NCBI GenBank assembly: GCA_028279885.1
Contig: JANQMX010000055.1
Location: 1 to 38,285 of the forward strand
Direction: 5' to 3'
DNA: 38,285 bases
From: Rhodovibrionaceae bacterium
Lineage (GTDB): Bacteria > Pseudomonadota > Alphaproteobacteria > Kiloniellales > DSM-21159
Below are positions 7,882 through 19,328 of this stretch, piece by piece. Position 1 is the first letter of the stretch. Every line of letters starts with the position of its first letter. Position numbers and translations under genes: made by a program. The notes under the pieces are model-generated. The model saw nothing but the letters and a program-made list of their open reading frames with translations, did not search any database and was not told where the DNA came from.

Positions 7882-8295
7882 TTATGCAGGGGCGCGATAG
7901 CGGCTGCGCGGTATCTCGGCGATGGCGGTGATCTCGATCAGGACATCGGGCCGGTAAAGGCGAGACACCTCTATCGTCGTCGTCACCGGATAGGGCTCGG
8001 CGAAGAAGCTTTGTCGGATATCCCCGCAGGCCATGAAGGCGTCGATGTCGGTGGTGTGCTGGGTGAGGGAAATGACATCGACCATCTCTCCACCGAGGCT
8101 GATCAAAACCGCCTGGATGTTTTCCAGCACCTGACGCAGCTGCGCGCGCATGTCGCCTTCGCCGACCAGCGCGCCGTCACGATCGAGCGCCACTTGGCCC
8201 TTCAGGAATACGAGCTGGCCGTCGCCCGGCATCGCGGCCATCGAGAAGGCACCGAAGGGTTGCCAGACCTCCGGCGGATTGAAGTGCGTTGCCAT
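7882..8295 (-). CDS. RidA/YjgF/UK114 family protein (lacks the catalytic Arg)
   Basis: The product is 137 aa starting MATHFNPPEVWQPFGAFSMA, with AAGGAAAG upstream of the ATG at 8295. The family fold is visible in LVFLKGQVALDRDG, VLENIQAVLISLGG and the C-terminal VLIEITAIAEIP. Rid proteins of the RidA subfamily hydrolyse reactive 2-aminoacrylate and other enamines/imines and need an arginine in a PAR(S/T) motif. Here the matching stretch reads EPYPVTTTIEVSRL, with no arginine at that place. It thus belongs to one of the Rid groups not expected to deaminate imines. It is 24 nt downstream of phzF and probably translated from the same transcript. Confidence 0.88.
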   Translation of the reverse strand: MATHFNPPEVWQPFGAFSMAAMPGDGQLVFLKGQVALDRDGALVGEGDMRAQLRQVLENIQAVLISLGGEMVDVISLTQHTTDIDAFMACGDIRQSFFAEPYPVTTTIEVSRLYRPDVLIEITAIAEIPRSRYRAPA

Positions 8296-8319
8296 CGCTT
8301 CTTTCCTTCGTCGGCGAAA

Positions 8320-9219
8320 TCAAATGTGCAACGTTCCGCGCATCATGGTGACACAGTGTCCGCCCACGCGAATCTCGGTGACCGCACCGCCCGCTTTGAC
8401 CGCCGTGGTGTCGAGCCGGCTCGGCCGTCCCATTTCGACACCTTGGGCGATGACGAAACGATGCGTGCCATCCGCTTCCAGCGAAGCGAGCAGACCCGTC
8501 AGCGCAGCGTTAGCGCTGCCGGTTGCCGGATCTTCCTTGATGCCCTGCAAGGGTGCGAACATGCGGGTGCGCGCATCGAAGACATCGTCCGCCGGGCAAC
8601 GACAATAGAGATGGATGTCATCGCTGCCGGCGATCGGCAGGTGCTTGGCAAAGACCTCGGCCTTGGGGGTCGCCTTGGCCAAGGCCTCGCGGTCGCGCAC
8701 CTCGGCAATGAAGAACGGCAGGCCGACGGAACTCCAGGTCGGAAGGTGCCGCGCAGTGACCATATCCTTCGGTGAAAGGCCTACGCACTCAGCGACGATC
8801 TCGGGTGCGAGAGTCTCGCCAAGCGACAACTCTTGCGGCGCGGTGAACTCCGCTCCGTCGACGCGGTCGCCCGAACGCAGCAGCTTCACTGCAACGAGTC
8901 CGGCCCGCTCCTCGAACAGGAGCTGCTCGCCGACCGGCTTGCCGTGCACGCTGCCGAGCCGCGCGAGCGCGCAGGCGGTGCCGACGTTGGGATGACCGGC
9001 AAAAGGGATCTCCCGCGCCGGCGTGAAGATCCGAACCTCGGCATCGTGCGCCGGGTCCGCGGGCGGCAGTACGAAAGTCGACTCAGAGTAACCGAACTCC
9101 CGCGTGATAGACTGCATCTGCTCGGTCGACAGGCCGCGCGCGTCGGGGACCACGCCGAGCGGGTTGCCGCCGAAGGCTTCGTCGGTAAAGACATCGAGGG
9201 TGAGATAGCCGATCTCCAT
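8320..9219 (-). CDS. PhzF family isomerase/epimerase
   Basis: The product is 299 aa starting MEIGYLTLDVFTDEAFGGNP, with the ATG at 9219 and AGGAG 7 nt upstream. An upstream ATG at 9267 adds a basic, unrelated stretch. PhzF-type proteins share the diaminopimelate epimerase fold with two similar halves and act as isomerases. The general acid/base glutamate is in GYSESTFV (Glu46), followed by FTPAREIPFAGHPNVGTA and, in the second half, EDPATGSANAAL. No phenazine genes are present, so a role in phenazine synthesis is not implied. It is the first gene of the phzF-ridA-ICL-aminotransferase unit and is divergent from mdh. Confidence 0.9.
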   Translation of the reverse strand: MEIGYLTLDVFTDEAFGGNPLGVVPDARGLSTEQMQSITREFGYSESTFVLPPADPAHDAEVRIFTPAREIPFAGHPNVGTACALARLGSVHGKPVGEQLLFEERAGLVAVKLLRSGDRVDGAEFTAPQELSLGETLAPEIVAECVGLSPKDMVTARHLPTWSSVGLPFFIAEVRDREALAKATPKAEVFAKHLPIAGSDDIHLYCRCPADDVFDARTRMFAPLQGIKEDPATGSANAALTGLLASLEADGTHRFVIAQGVEMGRPSRLDTTAVKAGGAVTEIRVGGHCVTMMRGTLHI

Positions 9220-9239
9220 AGTGCGCTCCTCTCGCTTGA

Positions 9240-11345
<2,106 letters not shown>

Positions 11346-11659
11346 TTTTTGTTGGTTTCGAAGTTCCTGTGAGCGTTGCGGCGGCGTCTTCCAGGAACTT
11401 CAAAACCGCAAACCACGCGCGAGTTTTAAGGTCGGCCTATGCCCCGGACCTCATCGGCGACTGCGGTGAGGCCGCGGGCCGCTCGCCTTGGCGCAAAGTA
11501 TCAGGCCTCTCAGCGCCTTCGTCGCTGGACATCGCATAACCGTCGCTCTAAGCATGACTGGCTTGCCGGGGGGTTGCTCTCGCCTGGGCTTTCCAGTCAC
11601 CGCCGGGCTTGACCCAGCCGCCTTTCTTCGCGCCCAAACAGCGAAATTTTCGAGGCCTC
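11346..11659. other. mdh-sucC spacer
   Basis: This 314-bp stretch has no convincing gene. It contains a strong hairpin at 11354-11407, a 7-bp inverted repeat (TGACTGG at 11555, CCAGTCA at 11593) and, from 11597, a GTCACCGCCGGGCTTGACCC segment that looks like a worn copy of the GTCAT...GGGCTTGACCC type of alphaproteobacterial intergenic repeat. A start or promoter for sucC could lie here, but none is clear. Confidence 0.6.
11354..11407 (+). terminator. strong hairpin after mdh, no U-tract
   Basis: GAAGTTCCTG (11360-11369) pairs perfectly with CAGGAACTTC (11392-11401). After one mismatch the stem goes on with GGTTT (11354-11358) and AAACC (11403-11407), around a 22-nt loop. There is no run of T after it, so it may be a partial terminator, a processing site or a 3'-end stabiliser between mdh and sucC rather than a full stop. 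Confidence 0.45.
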
Positions 11660-12853
<1,194 letters not shown>

Positions 12854-12858
12854 GAGCC

Positions 12859-13734
12859 ATGGCCGTACTGGTCGACAACAACACCAAGGTCATCTGCCAG
12901 GGCTTCACCGGCGCGCAGGGGACCTTCCATTCCGAGCAAGCCATCGCTTATGGCACGCAGATGGTCGGCGGCGTGACGCCCGGCAAAGGCGGCACCAAGC
13001 ACCTCGACCTGCCGGTCTTCGACACCGTGGCCGATGCCGTGGCCGAGACAGGCGCCAACGCCAGTGTGATCTATGTCCCGCCGCCCTTTGCCGCGGACGC
13101 CATTCTGGAAGCTGTCGATGCCGACATCGCGCTTGTCGTCTGCATCACCGAAGGCATTCCGGTCTTGGACATGGTCAAGGTCAAACGCGCGCTGGAGAAC
13201 TCGGGAACGCGCCTGGTCGGCCCCAACTGCCCCGGGGTCATCACACCGGACGAATGCAAGATCGGCATCATGCCCGGCCACATCCATCAGCGCGGCAAAA
13301 TCGGCATTGTTTCGCGCTCAGGAACGCTTACCTACGAAGCGGTGGCGCAGACGACCTCGACGGGCCTTGGACAGTCGAGCTGCATCGGCATCGGCGGCGA
13401 CCCTGTGCACGGCTTGAATTTCGTGGACTGCCTGGATCTGTTTCTTAACGATCCGGAAACCGAAGGGATCATTATGATCGGTGAGATCGGTGGAGACGCC
13501 GAAGTGAAGGGTGCCGAGTTCATCGCCAACCATAGCGTCAAGAAACCCGTCGTCGGCTTCATCGCCGGCAGGACGGCGCCGCCGGGGCGCCGCATGGGGC
13601 ATGCCGGCGCCGTTATCTCGGGTGGCAAGGACACCGCCGATCATAAAATTGCCGCGCTGAAGGAGGCCGGTATTCACGTCGCCGACTCGCCCGCCAGCCT
13701 TGGCGAGACGATGGTGGCTGCCATGGGCCGCTGA
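12859..13734 (+). CDS. sucD: succinate-CoA ligase subunit alpha
   Basis: The product is 291 aa starting [20 protein letters not shown]; the ATG at 12859 follows the sucC stop by 5 nt. SucD binds CoA and carries the phosphohistidine intermediate. [15 protein letters not shown] and [12 protein letters not shown] belong to the CoA-binding domain, [11 protein letters not shown] links the domains, and [18 protein letters not shown] contains the phosphorylated histidine. The 291-residue length is normal. It is followed after 82 bp by sucA. Confidence 0.97.
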   Translation: MAVLVDNNTKVICQGFTGAQGTFHSEQAIAYGTQMVGGVTPGKGGTKHLDLPVFDTVADAVAETGANASVIYVPPPFAADAILEAVDADIALVVCITEGIPVLDMVKVKRALENSGTRLVGPNCPGVITPDECKIGIMPGHIHQRGKIGIVSRSGTLTYEAVAQTTSTGLGQSSCIGIGGDPVHGLNFVDCLDLFLNDPETEGIIMIGEIGGDAEVKGAEFIANHSVKKPVVGFIAGRTAPPGRRMGHAGAVISGGKDTADHKIAALKEAGIHVADSPASLGETMVAAMGR

Positions 13735-13764
13735 GCGCGGAGCTGCTGCGAAGACTGACCAGAG

Positions 13765-13850
13765 AAAGGAGGCGGCAGGGGTTGCTGCCCATCGGCGACC
13801 CGGCCGATGTGAGAAGATGGCGCAAGAGACCGAGTCCAGTGCCGCGCTGA
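13765..13850 (+). promoter_or_regulatory. sucA leader with orphan Shine-Dalgarno and possible 22-codon leader ORF
   Basis: AAAGGAGG at 13765-13772 is the best ribosome binding site in the area, yet no start codon in the sucA frame follows it before the ATG at 13817. A TTG at 13782, 9 nt after it, opens a 22-codon frame (MLPIGDPADVRRWRKRPSPV...) ending at 13850, overlapping the first sucA codons. A small hairpin, CATCGG (13790-13795) with CCGATG (13804-13809), sits just before the sucA ATG. The reading as a coupling or leader peptide is inference. Confidence 0.35.
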
Positions 13851-16795
13851 TGGGGCCGAACGGGGCCCTGCTGTTAGAACAATTCGCCCGCTACCAGGCC
13901 GACCCAAGCCACGTCGCCCCAGAGTGGCGGGCCGTGTTCGAAGACCTCGACGCCCCGGCTCGCGAACTGCTTGCCTCTGCCGTCGGCGCCGCCGCGCCGG
14001 CTTCGGCACCGGCCCAGACGCCGCTTGCCCCTCGCCCCAACGGCGAGAGCATGGCGGCCGTCGCCTTCTCCTACAGCGGTGGCGCAGAGATCGACGCCAG
14101 CCACGTGCGTCAAGCAACGCTCGATTCAATCCGGGCGCTGATGATGGTCCGTGCCTATCGCGTGCGCGGCCATCTGGAAGCTGACCTCGACCCCCTCGGC
14201 CTGGCACCGAAGGTTCCCCATCCCGAGCTCGACCCGAGGAGCTACGGCTTCACCGAAGCCGACATGGACCGGCCGATCTTCATCAACAACGTGCTGGGCC
14301 GGGAGACCGCGACCCTGCGCGAGATCGTGCAGATCTGCCGCGATACCTATTGCGGCAAGATCGGCGTCGAGTTCATGCACATTCAGGATCCGGACCAGAA
14401 ACGCTGGATCCAAGAGCGTATCGAGAACGTCCAGAACCGCACCGAGTTCACCATTCCCGGTAAGCGCGCCATCCTGGAGCGGCTGACCGCGGCCGAGACC
14501 TTCGAACAGTTCCTCGATAAGAAGTACACCGGCACCAAGCGCTTCGGCCTCGACGGCGGCGAGTCCATGATCCCCGCGCTGGAACAGATCCTGAAGCGCG
14601 GCGGACAACTCGGCCTCAAGGAGGTTGCCGTCGGCATGCCGCACCGCGGCCGCCTCAATGTGCTCGCGAACTTCATGGGCAAGCCCTTCTCGGCGATCTT
14701 CAGCGAGTTCCAGGGGGGTGCCGCGCATCCCGAGGAAGTCGGCGGCTCGGGCGACGTGAAGTACCACCTCGGCACCTCTTCCGACCGCGAGTTCGACGGC
14801 AACAGCATCCATCTCTCGCTGACCGCCAACCCCTCTCACCTCGAGGCCGTGAACCCCGTGGTGATCGGCAAGGTGCGCGCCAAGCAAACCCAGATCGGCG
14901 ACACCGAACGCAGCCAAGTGATGCCCCTCTTGATGCATGGCGACGCCGCCTTTGCCGGCCAGGGCCTGGTGCCCGAGACGCTCGACCTCTCGGAGCTCAA
15001 GGGCTACCGGGTCGGCGGTACCATCCACTTCATCGTCAACAACCAGATCGGCTTCACCACCAACCCGGTGAACTCCCGTTCCGGCCCCTACTGCTCGGAT
15101 GTCGCGAAGATCATTCAGGCGCCGATTTTCCACGTCAACGGGGACGACCCCGAAGCGACGGTCCACGTGGCGCGTATCGCCACCGAGTTCCGCCAGACCT
15201 TCAAGAAGGACGTGGTCATCGACATGTTCTGCTACCGGCGCTTCGGCCACAACGAAGGCGACGAGCCGGCCTTCACCCAACCGGTGATGTACAACACGAT
15301 CAAGAAGCACCCCACGGTGCGACAAGTCTACTCCGACAAGCTGGTGGCGGAAGGTGTGGTGTCGAAAGGCGAGGTCGAAAGCCATCTGGCCGACTGGCGC
15401 AAGCGGCTCGATGCGGATTTCGAAGCTGCCGGAAACTACCGTCCGAACAAGGCCGATTGGCTGGAAGGCGCCTGGTCAGGCATCTCTACGGCGAAGGGCT
15501 ACGACGCCCGACGCGGCAACACGGCGGTGGAGATCGAGCGGCTGCGCGAGATCGGCCACAAGCTGACGCACGTGCCGGAAGGCTTCAACGCTAACCGCAA
15601 GATCCTGCGCCAGCTCGAAGCCAAGAAGAAGGCGATCGACAGCGGCGAGGGAATCGATTGGGCGACCGCCGAGGCCCTTGCCTTCGGCTCCCTGGCGGTC
15701 GAGGGCCATCCGATCCGCCTGACCGGACAGGACAGCAACCGCGGCACCTTCTCTCAGCGGCACGCGGTCTTCATCGATCAGAAAACGGAAGAGAGATACA
15801 AGCCTCTGAAACATCTCTCTCCCGACCAGGAGTCGGTGGAGATCATCGACAGCCCCTTGAGCGAGTTGGCCGTGTTGGGCTTCGAGTATGGCTATTCCCT
15901 CGCCGAGCCGCAGGCTCTGGTGCTCTGGGAAGCGCAGTTCGGCGACTTTGCCAACGGCGCGCAGATCATCGTCGACCAGTTTATCAGTTCCGGCGAGTCC
16001 AAGTGGCTGCGCATGTCGGGCGTGGTGATGCTGCTGCCCCACGGCTACGAAGGACAGGGGCCGGAACACTCCTCGGCCAGGCTGGAGCGCTACCTGCAGC
16101 TTTGCGCCGAAGACAACATCCAGGTGGTCAACTGCACCACGCCGGCCAACTACTTCCATGTCCTGCGCCGGCAGCTGCATCGGGACTTCCGCAAACCGCT
16201 GATCATCATGACGCCGAAGTCGCTGCTGCGGCACAAGCGCTGCGTTTCGCAGCTGGCAGACATGGCGGAGGGCACCTCCTTCCACCGCGTGATGTACGAT
16301 GACGCCTTGCCGAGCGATCCCAAGAAGGCCAAGCAGCTCGTGCTCTGCAGCGGCAAGATCTACTACGAGCTTCTCGAGGCACGGGAAAAACGCGGGGTCG
16401 AAGACGTGCATTTCCTTCGCCTCGAGCAGCTCTATCCTTTCCCTTACGACGCCTTGACGGAACTGCTGACGCCTTACAAGCACTGCGATCTGGTCTGGTG
16501 CCAGGAAGAGCCGCGCAATATGGGCGCCTGGAGTTTCGTCGAGCCCTTTATCGAAGAGCTCGCCGACGAGATCGGCTTCAAGGAAGCCCGCCCGCGCTAC
16601 GCAGGGCGGATGTCGGCGGCCTCGCCAGCGACCGGTTCGGCCAGCCGTCACGCCACCGAGCAGGCGGAGTTGATCGACGAGGCGCTGACGCTGGGCAAGA
16701 AGCGGATGGGCCGCGTGGCCGCGCGCAAGGCCAGATACGAAGCGAGCAACGGCAAGGCCGCAAGCAGTCCGAAGTCGCGCAAGGCAGCCGAGTAG
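13817..16795 (+). CDS. sucA: 2-oxoglutarate dehydrogenase E1 component
   Basis: The product is 992 aa. The start is placed at 13817 (MAQETESSAALMGPNGALL) because the conserved N-terminal segment LLEQFARYQADPSHVAPEWRA follows; the open frame upstream has no other initiation codon that fits. E1 is the thiamine diphosphate-dependent decarboxylase that transfers the succinyl group to the E2 lipoyl arm. Visible motifs are MPHRGRLNVLANFMGKPF, MHGDAAFAGQGLVPETLDL and VNNQIGFTT (thiamine diphosphate/Mg site), YRRFGHNEGDEPAFTQP and HGYEGQGPEHSSARLERYLQ. The C-terminus ends in a short Lys/Ala-rich stretch. sucB starts 12 nt downstream, so E1 and E2 are co-translated. Confidence 0.97.
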   Translation: MAQETESSAALMGPNGALLLEQFARYQADPSHVAPEWRAVFEDLDAPARELLASAVGAAAPASAPAQTPLAPRPNGESMAAVAFSYSGGAEIDASHVRQATLDSIRALMMVRAYRVRGHLEADLDPLGLAPKVPHPELDPRSYGFTEADMDRPIFINNVLGRETATLREIVQICRDTYCGKIGVEFMHIQDPDQKRWIQERIENVQNRTEFTIPGKRAILERLTAAETFEQFLDKKYTGTKRFGLDGGESMIPALEQILKRGGQLGLKEVAVGMPHRGRLNVLANFMGKPFSAIFSEFQGGAAHPEEVGGSGDVKYHLGTSSDREFDGNSIHLSLTANPSHLEAVNPVVIGKVRAKQTQIGDTERSQVMPLLMHGDAAFAGQGLVPETLDLSELKGYRVGGTIHFIVNNQIGFTTNPVNSRSGPYCSDVAKIIQAPIFHVNGDDPEATVHVARIATEFRQTFKKDVVIDMFCYRRFGHNEGDEPAFTQPVMYNTIKKHPTVRQVYSDKLVAEGVVSKGEVESHLADWRKRLDADFEAAGNYRPNKADWLEGAWSGISTAKGYDARRGNTAVEIERLREIGHKLTHVPEGFNANRKILRQLEAKKKAIDSGEGIDWATAEALAFGSLAVEGHPIRLTGQDSNRGTFSQRHAVFIDQKTEERYKPLKHLSPDQESVEIIDSPLSELAVLGFEYGYSLAEPQALVLWEAQFGDFANGAQIIVDQFISSGESKWLRMSGVVMLLPHGYEGQGPEHSSARLERYLQLCAEDNIQVVNCTTPANYFHVLRRQLHRDFRKPLIIMTPKSLLRHKRCVSQLADMAEGTSFHRVMYDDALPSDPKKAKQLVLCSGKIYYELLEAREKRGVEDVHFLRLEQLYPFPYDALTELLTPYKHCDLVWCQEEPRNMGAWSFVEPFIEELADEIGFKEARPRYAGRMSAASPATGSASRHATEQAELIDEALTLGKKRMGRVAARKARYEASNGKAASSPKSRKAAE

Positions 16796-16807
16796 AACGG
16801 GAAGACG

Positions 16808-18514
16808 ATGGCAACTGAAATCAAGGTCCCCGCGCTGGGTGAATCGGTCACCGAGGCGACGGTCGCCCAGTGGCTCAAGCAGCCGGGCGACAGCGTCGAG
16901 GTCGACGAGCCGCTGGTCGAGCTGGAAACCGACAAGGTCACCCTGGAGGTCAACGCGACCTCAGCCGGCATCCTGTCGGAGATCGTGGTGGCCGAAGGCG
17001 AGAACGTCGAGGTCGGCGCGCTCTTGGGGACCATCGGCGAAGGCAACGGACAGGCCGTTGCGCCAGCGCCAGCACCGGCTGCACCGCCCGAACCGGCCCC
17101 CTCGCCAGCGCCAGCCGCAGCCGCCCCCCAACCGGCCGCCGCCCAACCAGCCGCCGTATCGTCCGGCGAAACGATGGATATCGTCGTCCCGGCGCTGGGC
17201 GAGTCGGTGACGGAAGCCACCGTCGCCCAATGGCTCAAGCAGCCCGGCGAAGCGGTCGGCGCGGACGAGGCACTGGTCGAGCTGGAGACCGACAAGGTGA
17301 CCCTGGAGGTCAACGCACCGGCCGCCGGCACGCTCTCTGAGATCAAGGCCGAGGCCGGCGCGACCGTCGAGGTTGGCGCACTGCTTGCCAGCTTCGCCGC
17401 CGGTGCCGCCGGCAATGCGCCGGCCGCGCAGCCCAGCGCAGCGGCCCCGACCCCGGCCACCGAGGAGCCCCCTGCTCCCGCGGCAGCGCCAGAGCCGACC
17501 GCCGGCGCCGGGCTCGATCCCGCGCAGGTCGGCCGCACCGACGGCAAGGTCACGGTGGACGACCTCAACCGCTTCATCGCCGCCAGCACGCCGCCGTCTG
17601 CCCTGACGCTCTCGCCGGCCGTGGCCAAGCTGGTGGCCGAGCACAACCTGGATGCCAGCCGCATCGTCGGCAGCGGGCCGCAGGGGCGCATCACCAAGGA
17701 GGACGTGCAGGCGGTCATCGCCGGCACGGCGCCGCTGCGCGAGCGCCCGACGGTCGCCGCCCCCGCACCGGAAGCCAGGGCCCCTGCCCCGGCACAAGCC
17801 CCGCTGCCCGCCGGGGTGCGCGAAGAGCGCGTGCGCATGACCAAGCTGCGGCAGACCATCGCCAAGCGTTTGAAGGAAGCGCAGAACACCGCTGCCATCC
17901 TGACCACCTTCAACGAAGCCGACATGAGCGCGGTGATCGCGCTGCGCCAGCGCTACAAGGAGAGCTTCGAGAAGAAGCACGGCATCAAGCTCGGCTTCTC
18001 CAGCTTCTTCGTGAAGGCCTGCGTCAAGGCGCTGAAGGAGATCCCGGCGGTCAACGGGCGCATCGAGGGCGACGAGATCGTCTACAACCACTTCTACGAC
18101 ATCGGCATGGCGGTCTCGACGCCGAACGGCCTGATGGTGCCCGTCATCCGCGATTGCGACGACAAGTCCTTCGCTGAGATCGAAGGCGCGCTCGGCGAGC
18201 TGGCCGGCCGCGGGCGCGACGGCAAGCTCTCCATGGACGAGATGCAGGGCGGCACCTTCACCATCACCAACGGCGGCGTCTTCGGCTCGCTGCTGTCGAC
18301 GCCGATCCTCAACCGGCCGCAGTCGGCCATCCTGGGCCTGCACAAGATCAGCCAACGGGCCATGGTCGTCGACGGCAAGGTCGAGGCGCGGCCGATGATG
18401 TACCTGGCGCTGTCCTACGATCACCGCATCGTCGACGGGCGCGAGGCGGTGACCTTCCTGGTCAAGGTCAAGGAAGCGATCGAGGATCCCGAGCGACTGC
18501 TGCTGGATCTGTAG
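16808..18514 (+). CDS. sucB: dihydrolipoyl succinyltransferase E2 with two lipoyl domains
   Basis: The product is 568 aa, while E2 of 2-oxoglutarate dehydrogenase is normally about 400-430 aa with one lipoyl domain. Two lipoyl domains are seen, at 1-78 (lysine 43 in ETDKVTLEV) and 121-198 (lysine 163 in the same motif), exactly 120 residues apart and joined by Ala/Pro linkers. A stretch at 235-258 ([20 protein letters not shown]) resembles the second half of an E3-binding domain and is followed by a complete one at 267-304 ([20 protein letters not shown]). The catalytic acyltransferase domain (about 337-568) ends with [13 protein letters not shown], giving His539 and Asp543. It closes the mdh-suc operon; no lpdA follows, so E3 must be encoded elsewhere. 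The succinyl rather than acetyl specificity rests on the sucA neighbour. Confidence 0.95.
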   Translation: MATEIKVPALGESVTEATVAQWLKQPGDSVEVDEPLVELETDKVTLEVNATSAGILSEIVVAEGENVEVGALLGTIGEGNGQAVAPAPAPAAPPEPAPSPAPAAAAPQPAAAQPAAVSSGETMDIVVPALGESVTEATVAQWLKQPGEAVGADEALVELETDKVTLEVNAPAAGTLSEIKAEAGATVEVGALLASFAAGAAGNAPAAQPSAAAPTPATEEPPAPAAAPEPTAGAGLDPAQVGRTDGKVTVDDLNRFIAASTPPSALTLSPAVAKLVAEHNLDASRIVGSGPQGRITKEDVQAVIAGTAPLRERPTVAAPAPEARAPAPAQAPLPAGVREERVRMTKLRQTIAKRLKEAQNTAAILTTFNEADMSAVIALRQRYKESFEKKHGIKLGFSSFFVKACVKALKEIPAVNGRIEGDEIVYNHFYDIGMAVSTPNGLMVPVIRDCDDKSFAEIEGALGELAGRGRDGKLSMDEMQGGTFTITNGGVFGSLLSTPILNRPQSAILGLHKISQRAMVVDGKVEARPMMYLALSYDHRIVDGREAVTFLVKVKEAIEDPERLLLDL

Positions 18515-18518
18515 TACC

Positions 18519-18549
18519 AGGCCGCGATGAGCAGAGCTCACCGCGGCCT
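18519..18549 (+). terminator. hairpin after sucB
   Basis: AGGCCGCG, one mismatch, TGAGC, a 3-nt loop AGA, then GCTCA, a mismatch and CGCGGCCT form a strong stem 4 nt after the sucB stop. The following bases (CTATTGCGTT) are only weakly T-rich. It is the probable end of the mdh-sucCDAB transcript. Confidence 0.6.
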
Positions 18550-18611
18550 CTATTGCGTTCAGACGCCACGCAGGCTTTCCTCGCTTCGCTGCGGACGCGC
18601 AGTCGCGCTTG

Positions 18612-18646
18612 CCAAGCTGCGATGCGTTTCACTCATCGCAGCTTGG
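18612..18646. terminator. perfect 13-bp hairpin between convergent genes
   Basis: CCAAGCTGCGATG (18612-18624) and CATCGCAGCTTGG (18634-18646) are perfect complements around a 9-nt loop. It lies 11 bp beyond the stop of the minus-strand methyltransferase gene and could end or protect that transcript. Neither side has a T-run. Confidence 0.5.
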
Positions 18647-18657
18647 TACAAGGCGCT

Positions 18658-19320
18658 TCAATCCGCCAATACGCGCCAGACGGAGGCGTTGCGCACGTCG
18701 CTGTCCTCCAGCTCGCGCGTGGTCTTGACCGCGTAGGAGATCATCCGCTCCAGACCGTCCTTGGGCAGGTAGTTGCGCCCGGGATCGCCGATCAGGACCG
18801 TGGCGCCACGGGCAGAGAGCGCCTGCAGCCAGGCGAAGACCCGCTCGGCCAAGTCGCGCTCGTAGCAGATGTCTCCGGCCAGTACGACCTCCCAATCCCC
18901 GTCCTTGCCGATCAGGTCCTCGCCGGTGGCCGCGATCCCCGCGGCATTGGTGTCGCTGTTGAGCCGCAGGGCCGCGAGGGCAAAGGCATCGATCTCGCTG
19001 GCCTCCACCCGCATCGCGCCAGCCTTCGCCGCGGCAATGGCGGCGATGCCGCAGCCCGAGGCGAAATCGAGCACCCGCTTGCCGGCAACCGCGCCAGGAT
19101 GATCGAGGACATAGCGCGCCAGGGCTTGCCCGCCGGCCCAGGCGAAGGCCCAGAAAGGCGGCGGCAAGCCCATGCGCGACAGCGCCTCCTCGGTCGCCTG
19201 CCAGAGCGGCACGACCTCACTCGCCAGATGCAGGTGAATCTCCGGCACCAAGGGCGGCTCCTGCAGAGCCGTGTTGGCCGCGACGAAGCTCTCGGGATCG
19301 AGCGCTGATGCTGTTTGCAC
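18658..19320 (-). CDS. class I SAM-dependent methyltransferase, ETF-beta lysine methyltransferase-like
   Basis: The product is 220 aa starting at GTG (19320), with AGG 7 nt upstream; no ATG fits better. SAM-binding motifs are VLDFASGCGIAAIAAAKAGA and the acidic VEASEIDAFALAAL; WEVVLAGDICYERDLAERV matches the METTL20 and bacterial ETFB-KMT pattern near motif IV, and FWAFAWAGGQALARYVLD is typical of this group. Known members trimethylate lysines of the electron transfer flavoprotein beta subunit, which feeds electrons toward ubiquinone. It starts 8 nt after the ubiA stop, so the two are likely co-transcribed. The target protein is inferred. Confidence 0.75.
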   Translation of the reverse strand: MQTASALDPESFVAANTALQEPPLVPEIHLHLASEVVPLWQATEEALSRMGLPPPFWAFAWAGGQALARYVLDHPGAVAGKRVLDFASGCGIAAIAAAKAGAMRVEASEIDAFALAALRLNSDTNAAGIAATGEDLIGKDGDWEVVLAGDICYERDLAERVFAWLQALSARGATVLIGDPGRNYLPKDGLERMISYAVKTTRELEDSDVRNASVWRVLAD

Positions 19321-19328
19321 GGCAGCGC

